Source of the DNA: Bryobacteraceae bacterium
GTDB lineage: Bacteria; Acidobacteriota; Terriglobia; Bryobacterales; Bryobacteraceae
Reading direction: 5' to 3'
DNA: 13,045 nt
Assembly: GCA_025350445.1 (NCBI GenBank)
Contig: JANXXV010000034.1
Span: 1-13,045 of the forward strand
In this document: in pieces, positions 7,367 through 13,045 of the stretch
Position numbering within the stretch: the stretch's first letter is position 1
Layout of the letters: every line of letters begins with the position of its first letter
Made by a program: the position numbers and the translations under genes
Notes under the pieces: generated by a model
Database searches by the model: none
Told to the model about the DNA's origin: nothing
What the model saw: the letters and a program-made list of their open reading frames with translations, nothing else

Positions 7367-8005
7367 ATGAACTCGTTAACCTGTCCATCGCCGGCTGCTC
7401 CCGACTGCGAGACGTTGATCGGGCGCGCCCAGATGGTACAGCAAGTCCGGGAGGGCGACGCGCGCGGCATGGCCGATTTATACGAATTCATCTCTATCGG
7501 CCTCCGTCCGTACCTGGCGCGTCAGCTCCAGTCCCAGGATTGTCGCGACAAAATACACAACATTTTTGTCGACGTGGTAATTGCGATTCAACGCGGACAG
7601 GTGCGCGATCCCGAGCGCCTGATGGGCTTCGCGCGCACCATCGCCCGGCGCAAAGTATCCGGATATATTTGCGCGGCCCTGTTTGATCGCCGCAATCAAG
7701 TGGATATTCAATCCATCTTCTGGCTGGCGAGCCCCCAAGCCTCTGCCGAAAGCGAAATGATTTTTCAGGAGCAGCGCGACTTGGTGCGCTGGACTTTGGC
7801 ACAACTATCCGATCGCGAGCGGGAAATATTATCGCGGTTCTACATGCAGGAACAGAGCCAGCAGCAAATCTGCCACGAGATGGGCCTGACCCACACCCAG
7901 TACCGCCTGCTCAAATGGAGATCGAAAGCCCGCTTCGGAGAACTAAGCCGGAAGGAGATCGGCAGTCGCCACCGGCGGTCTCTATGCGCCGACCAACCTC
8001 GCTAA
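7367..8005 (+). CDS. ECF-like RNA polymerase sigma factor
   Basis: A 212-residue protein with the two-domain layout of extracytoplasmic-function sigma factors. The sigma2-like part spans about 22-100 (helical, with DKIHNIFVDVVIAIQRG resembling the core-binding helix and FARTIARRKVSGYI resembling the promoter-melting region). The sigma4 helix-turn-helix spans about 140-192, with LSDREREILSRFYMQEQSQQQICHEM (151-171 region) followed by GLTHTQYRLLKWRSKARF. The start is ATG 7367, six bases after GGAG. Two in-frame stops (TAA TAA) end the gene. No anti-sigma factor gene lies next to it, and the C-terminus has only a short basic tail, so its control is not evident. It may answer to the divergent two-component system or to a regulator elsewhere. 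The gene converges on a small secreted protein gene. Confidence 0.85.
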   Translation: MNSLTCPSPAAPDCETLIGRAQMVQQVREGDARGMADLYEFISIGLRPYLARQLQSQDCRDKIHNIFVDVVIAIQRGQVRDPERLMGFARTIARRKVSGYICAALFDRRNQVDIQSIFWLASPQASAESEMIFQEQRDLVRWTLAQLSDREREILSRFYMQEQSQQQICHEMGLTHTQYRLLKWRSKARFGELSRKEIGSRHRRSLCADQPR

Positions 8006-8060
8006 TAATGCGTGCGCAGGAAAATCGCCGGCGGCGCCCCAACGTCCCGCGAACCAAAGA

Positions 8061-8408
8061 TTAGTATGTGCTTCCGGTAGTAACAGTCTTCGTAACCAGC
8101 ATGCCATTCGAGGCCGTGAGCCGGACATTATAGGTGTCGGCCGGGACCAGCGTTTCGGTGAATTCGATTGTGCCGACGCTCGATTCGTAGTCGTAATCGT
8201 CGATCACTTCCCCCGTCGAACTCCGGGTCACGGTAATGTGGACCGAGGTCGGGTAACCGCTTCCGCTGAACGCCACCCGTCCCGCAGCGCAGTTGCCGTC
8301 CTCGCCATTGTCGACGGTTCCTTCCAGGCAGGTGGTGTTGATGCCAGCAGAACCCAGCAGTGAGAAGGCCGCCAGGAAAAATGTAGTGAAAAGAAATGTT
8401 TTTTTCAT
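8061..8408 (-). CDS. Small secreted protein with beta-rich fold, unknown function
   Basis: A 115-residue protein with a classical signal peptide: MKK, then a hydrophobic stretch to residue 19, with a likely cleavage site near SAG (20-22). The mature part is about 93 residues and rich in Thr, Ser, Val and Gly, with alternating hydrophobic strands (for example TSVHITVTRS, YNVRLTAS, TKTVTTGS), suggesting an Ig-like or carboxypeptidase-regulatory-like beta sandwich. Two Cys (27 and 40), one on each side of an acidic segment DNGEDGN, could form a disulphide or mark a metal loop. I chose ATG 8408 because MKK begins the signal peptide; an in-frame start at 8444 would add an unlikely 12-residue leader. 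I do not recognise a family. The gene stands alone, convergent with the sigma factor gene. Confidence 0.7.
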   Translation of the reverse strand: MKKTFLFTTFFLAAFSLLGSAGINTTCLEGTVDNGEDGNCAAGRVAFSGSGYPTSVHITVTRSSTGEVIDDYDYESSVGTIEFTETLVPADTYNVRLTASNGMLVTKTVTTGSTY

Positions 8409-8535
8409 AATGATTCTCGGATCGACCCGCGGCGTCACGACCAAGAGCGACTAGGCGCAAACGGCGTATTCCCTAAGGCAAATCCGAAATTCTCAGGCTT
8501 CTATTAATCTAGGCCCCCGACAAATGGAGGGGTAC

Positions 8536-9405
8536 CTATTGAGCGAGTGCCGGGAAAGCGATCCCTTCCGCGGCCAGTCGCGTATTCACCTGGCGGTTGA
8601 ATTCGCGCCCCACCAGTGCTTGTTTGGACGGCAGTGTTTTAATACGCGCCCGCACTACCACGCCGCGATCCCCCAGCCGATCTACTCCCATTACTTCGAT
8701 CGGAGCAAGAATTACCAACTTCAGTAGCGGGTCGCGCGCCACTTCCGCGCCCGTCTCGGTAAGAATTTCGAGCGCGCGGTCCACGTTTGCGCCGTGGGCG
8801 AGCGTAGCCTCGAAAACGTAGTAAGCGTATTCGCGAGTCATGTTTGAGAGCGTACTGATCAACCCGTTCGCGATAATATGCACCGCCCCGTTCTCTCCTC
8901 GCAACACAGTCGTGCGCAGATTGATTTCCTCCACCAGTCCGGAGATGCCATTAATCGTAACCGCGTCGCCGATTCGAATCTGGTCTTCCAGCAGCACCAG
9001 TAATCCTCCCAGCCAGTCCTTGATCAGCGCCTGTGCGCCCAGGCCCAGCGCCAGTCCTGCCACGCCAAGCCCGGCCAGTAGCGGCTGGATATTGAAGGTG
9101 AGTTCATTCAACGCCATAACCACCGCCACCATCCAGATCATGAAGCCCGCGAGTTTCGCGAGCACTGCCATGATGGTCGCCGCGCGTTTCTCCAGTTCGC
9201 TGTCCGATGCCGCGCCATGCCGGTGCATGGTGCGCATGGCATAGCTCCTGAGCCGCCGCAGCAAGCGGCGCGCCACCTGGGTCAGCACCCACGCCCCTGC
9301 CAGAATCAGCAATACCCGCAGGCCGCGGAAGATCCACGGCATCCAGCGCTCTGCGCGCATCAGTTGGAGCGCCATCCCTTGCGATATCTGCATCACCATC
9401 ATCAT
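8536..9405 (-). CDS. MscS-family mechanosensitive channel
   Basis: A 289-residue inner-membrane protein of the small-conductance mechanosensitive channel family, which releases solutes under osmotic down-shock. Three membrane segments are visible at about 24-42, 78-98 and 108-138. The last is the Gly/Ala-rich pore helix LAGLGVAGLALGLGAQALIKDWLGG, in the same Gly-Ala packing style as E. coli MscS TM3. It is followed by the beta domain (IRIGDAVTINGISGLVEEI, then IIANGLISTLSNMTRE) and the C-terminal alpha-beta domain. Length is as expected for the MscS core. The frame stays open up to 9639, but that extension runs inside the divergent gene and is Pro/Thr-rich without membrane character, so I start at the ATG cluster (9405; 9402, 9399 and 9393 are alternatives). 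Its start is only 16 bases from that of the divergent membrane gene. Confidence 0.9.
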   Translation of the reverse strand: MMMVMQISQGMALQLMRAERWMPWIFRGLRVLLILAGAWVLTQVARRLLRRLRSYAMRTMHRHGAASDSELEKRAATIMAVLAKLAGFMIWMVAVVMALNELTFNIQPLLAGLGVAGLALGLGAQALIKDWLGGLLVLLEDQIRIGDAVTINGISGLVEEINLRTTVLRGENGAVHIIANGLISTLSNMTREYAYYVFEATLAHGANVDRALEILTETGAEVARDPLLKLVILAPIEVMGVDRLGDRGVVVRARIKTLPSKQALVGREFNRQVNTRLAAEGIAFPALAQ

Positions 9406-9409
9406 GCGA

Positions 9410-9415
9410 TAAAAT
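9410..9415 (+). promoter_or_regulatory. -10-like TAAAAT box six bases before a GTG start
   Basis: TAAAAT is followed by exactly six bases and the GTG of the membrane protein gene, which would place transcription start at or next to the start codon. It also supplies the in-frame TAA that rules out an upstream start. The -35 at 17 bp (TCTGCA) is weak. Confidence 0.35.
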
Positions 9416-9421
9416 GAACCT

Positions 9422-9832
9422 GTGGCGGAAACTTTAAAATTACAAGCGCCGTCCGCGGCGCAGTGGGCTCCGGCGGTGGTATTAGCCTGGCTCGTTCCCG
9501 GCGGCGGCCATTTCCTGCTGAAGCGTCCCGGACGCGGCGCCGTGGTTGGGATTTCAGTGGCCCTGGTCTTCCTGCTGGGGCTGATGATGCGCGGAGCTTT
9601 ATTCCAGCCGCAGACCGGGGACTTGCTGACCATGGTCATTTATTACGGCGGGTTCATAGGGGATCTGCTGGGAGGCGTGCTGTATTTCCTGACCGTTTGG
9701 CTCGGCTATTCGCAGCCCGACATGGCCGGCCACGTCCACGATTACGGCACCAAGTTCCTGGTCGCCGCCGGCCTGCTGAATTTGCTGGCGATCGTAGACG
9801 TCTGGGAAATCGCGACGGGCAGGAAGGATTAA
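9422..9832 (+). CDS. Membrane protein, DUF6677-like (TM2-related)
   Basis: A 136-residue membrane protein with three or four hydrophobic segments (about 15-33, 38-57, 70-95 and 110-128). Early in the protein PGGGHFLLKRPGRG resembles the PGxGHF turn of TM2-type small membrane proteins. The C-terminal YGTKFLVAAGLLNLLAIVDVWEIATGRK stretch is typical of a conserved acidobacterial family that I recall as DUF6677; that name is from memory. Function is unknown. GTG 9422 is the only workable start because an in-frame TAA lies at 9410. It has no clear ribosome-binding site, in line with a leaderless transcript. It is followed two bases later by a second, smaller membrane protein gene, so the two form an operon. 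It diverges from the channel gene. Confidence 0.82.
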   Translation: MAETLKLQAPSAAQWAPAVVLAWLVPGGGHFLLKRPGRGAVVGISVALVFLLGLMMRGALFQPQTGDLLTMVIYYGGFIGDLLGGVLYFLTVWLGYSQPDMAGHVHDYGTKFLVAAGLLNLLAIVDVWEIATGRKD

Positions 9833-9834
9833 TC

Positions 9835-10020
9835 ATGCCCAAAATGAGCCTGTCGCATTTCGAGGCGTCGCTTCTCTTCGCGTTATTCACTTCGGCTGTT
9901 TTGGGGGTGATCACCAAACGCACCGACCGCGAGCGCTTCCGCTATGCCGTGCAGTGTTTTGTTTACTTTCTCGCCGCGATCTTCGGTTTAAGCTGGCTCA
10001 TGTACTTGGGCCACGGCTAA
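9835..10020 (+). CDS. Small membrane protein (61 aa), unknown
   Basis: A 61-residue protein with two likely membrane helices (about 11-27 and 39-57) joined by a charged loop KRTDRERFRYA. It starts two bases after the stop of the upstream membrane protein gene and has a good ribosome site (AGGAAGG, within the end of that gene), so the two are surely co-translated and perhaps form a membrane complex. The frame remains open upstream through the preceding gene, but that is a by-product of high GC. No known family recognised. Confidence 0.72.
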   Translation: MPKMSLSHFEASLLFALFTSAVLGVITKRTDRERFRYAVQCFVYFLAAIFGLSWLMYLGHG

Positions 10021-10072
10021 TCTAATCGAAAAATACTGGAATCATACGGTTCTGCCGATAGGGTTACTAGAC

Positions 10073-10639
10073 GTGTCTATGGCGAATGACCGCTTCCCAA
10101 GATTTTCAGACGTTAAAGTGACCGCAAGCCTGGCAGCCTTGTTTCTGCTGGTTGGCTGCTCCACTCCAAAGCCCGCGCTGGTTTCCGCGTCCCCCGCCTC
10201 GCCGCCACCCGTCGTAGCACCGGCCGACGCCGGGGCCGCCCCAAAACCCGGAGCCGCCCAATCGGTCGACAAATCCGATTCTGACAACGCCGATCGATAC
10301 GTTGCAGCCGTTCGCCAAAGTACTATGAGCGGTTACCCGGCGGCGACTATCGGAAAAGCTTTTGAGGCAGCTTTCCGTGACTCCAAATGGCAGAGCCGTA
10401 CGGCCGACGGAGTCCGCACAGTAAACTTCACCGGCACGCTTCCCGACCGGGTTCGCCTGGACTGCGCCGGCGCGAAGGAATCCTTGGGGTTGTCCCCCTG
10501 CTCCCAGAATGCGAAGGTGACTTTCCAGTGGACTTTTACTTCCGACGGCCGATACTTTCACCTAAGCTACATCGACCCGGAACCTTGGCCCGAAGCACGC
10601 CGCTCCACGCGCGAGATGCTGCTTTTCATCTACGGTTAA
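10073..10639 (+). CDS. Predicted lipoprotein, unknown function
   Basis: A 188-residue protein with a lipoprotein signal: a basic N-terminus, a hydrophobic core and the lipobox LLVGC with Cys29, pointing to an outer-membrane or periplasmic lipoprotein. A Pro/Ala-rich linker (about 31-62) leads to a globular domain (about 73-188) with YPAATIGKAFEAAF and a following W, then strands (VRTVNFTG, KVTFQWTFTSDGRYFHLSYID) and two Cys (131 and 143) that could form a disulphide. This YP..TIGKAF..(F)..W arrangement occurs in other secreted bacterial proteins that I cannot name with confidence. The start may be GTG 10073 (AGGG nine bases upstream) or ATG 10079, two codons later; both keep the signal peptide. 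The gene converges on the aminotransferase gene with 11 bases between stops. Confidence 0.82.
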   Translation: MSMANDRFPRFSDVKVTASLAALFLLVGCSTPKPALVSASPASPPPVVAPADAGAAPKPGAAQSVDKSDSDNADRYVAAVRQSTMSGYPAATIGKAFEAAFRDSKWQSRTADGVRTVNFTGTLPDRVRLDCAGAKESLGLSPCSQNAKVTFQWTFTSDGRYFHLSYIDPEPWPEARRSTREMLLFIYG

Positions 10640-10650
10640 GACGTTCCTGA

Positions 10651-11733
10651 CTAGAGCAAACCCAGCAGCTTCTCCACCTCCTCGGGCGTGATGTAGAAGT
10701 GGGGAGAAGCTCGCACCCAGCCAGCACGGGGAGCGGTGATAACCGAGTGCTCGCGCAGGTGCTGGCAGAGAGCGGCGCTATCCATGCCTGCCTTGCGGAA
10801 ACTCACGATCCCCCCGTTCGGTTCGCCCCATACCTCATAACCCCGCTCCCTCACGCCTCGAACGATTTGATCGGCAAGTCCGCGTACCGTCGAGGCGATC
10901 TTATCGATGCCAATGTCCAGCAGAAAGTCGATCGCGGCGCGCAGGCCGTAGCACCCGATGGTATTGAGCGTGCCGCACTCATACCGTCCGGCGTCCGGGC
11001 GCAGCGTCATGTCGCGACTGGCATAGTCATTGTATCCAGCCACGTTGGTCCACCCAAATTCTATGGGCTCGACTTGTTCTTGCAGTCGCCGGGATATATA
11101 CAATACGCCGCAACCTTCAGGTCCCAGCAGCCATTTGTGGCCATCGGCCGCTAAGGCGTCAATGTGGGCCGCCTTAACGTCCACCGGGAAGGCGCCCAAT
11201 CCCTGGATAGCATCCACCAGATAAACGACCCCGTGCCGGCGGCAGATTTCGCCGATCCCGGCTAAATCGGCCCGGAAGCCGCTCAGGAACTGCACGAAGC
11301 TGATGGCCAGCAGGCGCGCCCCTCGTGCAGCTTGATCAATGCGTTCGAGGGGCGCGGTTGGCGCGAGCCATTCGATCCTAACGCCTTTCGATTCAAGACG
11401 CCGCCACGGATATTGGTTGGCCGGGAACTCTCCTTCGAAAGCTACAACCTTATCGCCGGCATGCCAGTCGAGACCCATGGCTACTGTCGCGATGCCTTCC
11501 GAGGTGTTCTTGACGATGGCAATCTCCTCGGGGCTGCCGTTCACCAGCTTCGCCGCGCTGCCGCGAAGCCCTGCATAGCATTCGAGCCACTGGCTGTAAT
11601 GGAACGATCCCCATTCCATAACGTCCTCTGCCAGCGCCTGCATCGCCTCAGCCGCCGGACGGCACAGCGGAGCCACCGCCGCGTGGTTTAAATAGATCAG
11701 GCGCCGGGTTACGGGCAAGAATTCGCGGTACAT
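10651..11733 (-). CDS. Class V aminotransferase-fold PLP enzyme
   Basis: A 360-residue pyridoxal-phosphate enzyme of the class V family (cysteine desulfurase, isopenicillin-N epimerase and kynureninase relatives). Visible features: YLNHAAVAPL near the N-terminus (14-23), NTSEG (76-80) for phosphate binding, YLVDAIQGLG (171-180) with Asp174 for the pyridine nitrogen and Gln177, DGHKWLLGP (198-206) with Lys200 as the PLP Schiff-base residue, and RASPHFY (341-347) with the substrate-carboxylate Arg341. The family uses PLP to break or make bonds at amino acids; substrate cannot be fixed here. I see no obvious catalytic Cys loop of a dedicated Fe-S desulfurase, so I do not call it SufS or IscS. 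The ATG has no ribosome site and its upstream DNA is the transposase promoter region, so its own promoter may be altered. Confidence 0.9.
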   Translation of the reverse strand: MYREFLPVTRRLIYLNHAAVAPLCRPAAEAMQALAEDVMEWGSFHYSQWLECYAGLRGSAAKLVNGSPEEIAIVKNTSEGIATVAMGLDWHAGDKVVAFEGEFPANQYPWRRLESKGVRIEWLAPTAPLERIDQAARGARLLAISFVQFLSGFRADLAGIGEICRRHGVVYLVDAIQGLGAFPVDVKAAHIDALAADGHKWLLGPEGCGVLYISRRLQEQVEPIEFGWTNVAGYNDYASRDMTLRPDAGRYECGTLNTIGCYGLRAAIDFLLDIGIDKIASTVRGLADQIVRGVRERGYEVWGEPNGGIVSFRKAGMDSAALCQHLREHSVITAPRAGWVRASPHFYITPEEVEKLLGLL

Positions 11734-11756
11734 GAATTAAGAGGTGAATTGTGCAC

Positions 11757-11785
11757 TTGACAAACCCTTGGGTTTGCGTCATACT
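11757..11785 (+). promoter_or_regulatory. Strong sigma-70-type promoter of the transposase gene
   Basis: TTGACA (11757-11762), a 17-bp spacer, and CATACT (11780-11785). The ATG follows after six bases, so transcription should start at or next to it, giving a leaderless message. This is the best -35/-10 pair in the window. Confidence 0.75.
11761..11776. repeat. Perfect 7-bp inverted repeat within the promoter spacer
   Basis: CAAACCC-TT-GGGTTTG overlaps the last two bases of the -35 box and fills most of the spacer. It looks like an operator for a dimeric repressor, or a symmetric site that a transposase could bind. Confidence 0.5.
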
Positions 11786-11791
11786 CAATTC

Positions 11792-12790
11792 ATGAGCAGT
11801 CTCCTAGCTCCACAATATCAGGATGAAGACGCAGCGCGTGAACATTTGGAGAGACTTCGCTGGCCCGATGGTCCGATTTGTCCGCACTGTGGCGCGGTGG
11901 GGGAAGCCTACAAGCTGGAACCGAAACCCAAGGGCAAGACGCACGTCCGCAAGGGCGTCTATAAATGCGCGGGATGCCGCCAGCAGTTCACCGTGACCGT
12001 GGACACGATCTTTGAGGATTCTAAAATTCCGCTGCATAAGTGGCTGCTGGCGATCCATCTGATGTGCTCATCTAAGAAGGGAATCTCTGCTCATCAACTT
12101 TGGCGCAATCTGTGGGACGTAGACCCGGAGACAGGCAAGCAGCGAGGAAGCTATCGCACCGCATGGTTCATGGCGCATCGTATCCGCTGGGCGTTCGGGC
12201 AAGATCCATTAAGCAAAATGAACGGTATCGTTGAGATCGACGAAACCTTTGTAGGCGGCAAGAAACGGCTGATCGGATTCCGCAATGCCCAGAGCAAGCC
12301 GAATCGCATGGGTATCAATCTTAGGCAAGACAAAGCTCCGGTGATTTCGGTTCTACAGCGCGATGGCGATGTCAGATCCTTCCACGTTGAACGCGTGACC
12401 GGAGAAAACATCCGGCCAGTGTTGGCTGAGATGGTAGACCGCGACGCGCATATCATGACCGATTCCGCGAACCGCATGAAGCTATCCAAATACGGCTGGA
12501 AGCACAGCGCCGTGGACCACAGCAAGCACGAATACGCGCGCCATGAAGACGGCCTGACGATCACCACGAACACCGTGGAGGGATATTTCTCGATTCTCAA
12601 GAGAGGCTTGAATGGAATCTATCACCACGTCAGTAAACAATATCTGGATCAGTATTTGCGCGAGTTCGACTATCGCTACAACGTCCGCAAGATGGACGAC
12701 GGGGCGCGATTTGTTATGGCTCTTAAAAAGACGGGAGGGAAACGACTGACGCTGAGGGAACCAAAGGGCAAAATGAATCTAGGCAGTTAG
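11792..12790 (+). CDS. IS1595-family transposase
   Basis: A 332-residue transposase that looks intact. Order: a Zn-ribbon with CPHC (30-33) and CAGC (59-62); a middle helical part with WLLAIHLMCSSKKGISAHQLWR and TAWFMAHRIRWA; then the DDE-type catalytic core. Core residues visible are Asp150 in EIDETFVGGKK, Asp224 in MTDSANRM, and the TTNTVEGYFSILKRG segment (258-271) characteristic of this family, where Asn and Lys accompany the acidic residues. It ends with HHVSKQYLDQYLREFDYRYN. The start is ATG 11792, placed right after a consensus promoter; GTG 11744 in the same frame lies upstream of that promoter and is rejected. By eye it is less GC-rich than its neighbours, suggesting transfer. I found no credible terminal inverted repeats or target duplication, so the element's borders are unresolved. 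Confidence 0.93.
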   Translation: MSSLLAPQYQDEDAAREHLERLRWPDGPICPHCGAVGEAYKLEPKPKGKTHVRKGVYKCAGCRQQFTVTVDTIFEDSKIPLHKWLLAIHLMCSSKKGISAHQLWRNLWDVDPETGKQRGSYRTAWFMAHRIRWAFGQDPLSKMNGIVEIDETFVGGKKRLIGFRNAQSKPNRMGINLRQDKAPVISVLQRDGDVRSFHVERVTGENIRPVLAEMVDRDAHIMTDSANRMKLSKYGWKHSAVDHSKHEYARHEDGLTITTNTVEGYFSILKRGLNGIYHHVSKQYLDQYLREFDYRYNVRKMDDGARFVMALKKTGGKRLTLREPKGKMNLGS

Positions 12791-13002
12791 GCTGTCGAAA
12801 AGGGAGTGCCCAAGGCTGAAAACGCCACCGAAGCTGAGAGCGGCTTAATCGTTGTGATGGAATTTAATTCAGGCGGAACAATAGACACATCTAGCAGTTG
12901 AGATATGCTATTGAATCTTTGTGGTACGATGGACAACAGCGGTTCCATAGTGTTGACGGTCGTCGCCGTCTTTATGCATTCTACTAAAGACACTTTCGCC
13001 AC
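12787..13002 (-). CDS. Doubtful small gene behind the transposase (71 aa)
   Basis: A 71-residue reading frame starting at GTG 13002, overlapping the transposase stop by four bases, with no recognised family. It is mildly hydrophobic, without clear helices or motifs. The only support is upstream: TTGACG and TAATAT with an 18-bp spacer lie in front, and the GTG follows the -10 after exactly six bases, as for the transposase. Against it, the plus strand is also open here: the transposase frame continues after its TAG to a TGA at 12900-12902, then an ATG at 12906 runs open to the window end. Either strand, or neither, may be coding. Confidence 0.25.
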   Translation of the reverse strand: MAKVSLVECIKTATTVNTMEPLLSIVPQRFNSISQLLDVSIVPPELNSITTIKPLSASVAFSALGTPFSTA

Positions 13003-13045
13003 GAATAAATATTACACCGGACAACGGCGCTGCGTCAAGGCCAAA
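12791..13045. other. Unassigned AT-richer end of the window
   Basis: This stretch after the transposase has visibly lower GC than the genes to its left and holds only the doubtful gene and promoter described for it. It probably belongs to the mobile element or to older inserted DNA, but I see no end repeat. Confidence 0.4.
13009..13038 (-). promoter_or_regulatory. Possible leftward promoter for the small gene
   Basis: On the minus strand: TTGACG (13038-13033), an 18-bp spacer, TAATAT (13014-13009), then six bases to GTG 13002. Four of six bases of the -10 and five of six of the -35 match consensus. Confidence 0.35.

Noticed and set aside
9406..9639. N-terminal extension of the MscS frame
   Set aside because: It lies inside the divergent membrane protein gene, is Pro/Thr-rich and has no membrane helix; the ATG cluster at 9405-9393 precedes the real first helix.
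9463..9834. Long frame continuous with the 61-aa membrane protein
   Set aside because: It runs through the upstream membrane gene in another frame; Arg/Pro-rich composition is typical of a high-GC shadow, and a good ribosome site marks ATG 9835.
11744..11791. GTG start for the transposase upstream of its promoter
   Set aside because: The start would precede the -35 box and lacks a ribosome site; ATG 11792 fits the promoter.
11733..12871. TGAATTAA / TTAATTCA as terminal inverted repeats of the transposon
   Set aside because: Only 8 AT-rich bases match, which is expected by chance, and flanking bases differ.

Overview
The window is about 13 kb of GC-rich bacterial DNA with 14 supported genes plus one doubtful one, and no rRNA, tRNA or CRISPR. 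Gene content, high GC, use of TTG/GTG starts and a TM2-like membrane protein followed by a tiny membrane protein suggest an acidobacterium, perhaps Solibacter/Bryobacter-like. That assignment is inference from family composition; no marker gene proves it.

Left block (1-3671): two tandem thymidylate-kinase-like genes on the minus strand (the second runs off the left edge) face away from a plus-strand Ppx/GppA exopolyphosphatase gene that overlaps a CHAD-domain gene by ATGA. Ppx/GppA and CHAD proteins both belong to polyphosphate biology, so two nucleotide-kinase-fold proteins sharing their divergent control region are the most intriguing part of the window. The second kinase has Arg in place of the Walker A Lys, the Ppx C-terminal HD motif reads Tyr-Asn, and the short divergent gap holds two adjacent 11-bp repeats resembling a Pho box.

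Middle block (3681-8408): a PAS-PAS-HisKA_2 sensor kinase and an NtrC-type response regulator form a minus-strand operon. A roughly 400-bp gap separates it from a plus-strand ECF-like sigma factor gene, which converges on a small secreted protein.

Right block (8536-11733): an MscS-type channel gene lies only 16 bp from a divergent membrane protein (DUF6677-like), which is followed at once by a 61-aa membrane protein. Next come a lipoprotein and a convergent class V aminotransferase.

Right edge (11744-13045): an apparently intact IS1595-family transposase has a near-consensus promoter that would give a leaderless mRNA and carries a perfect 7-bp inverted repeat in its spacer. It is followed by a doubtful small gene on the opposite strand. 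Three starts in the window (transposase, DUF6677-like gene, doubtful small gene) share a -10 hexamer, exactly six bases, then the start codon.
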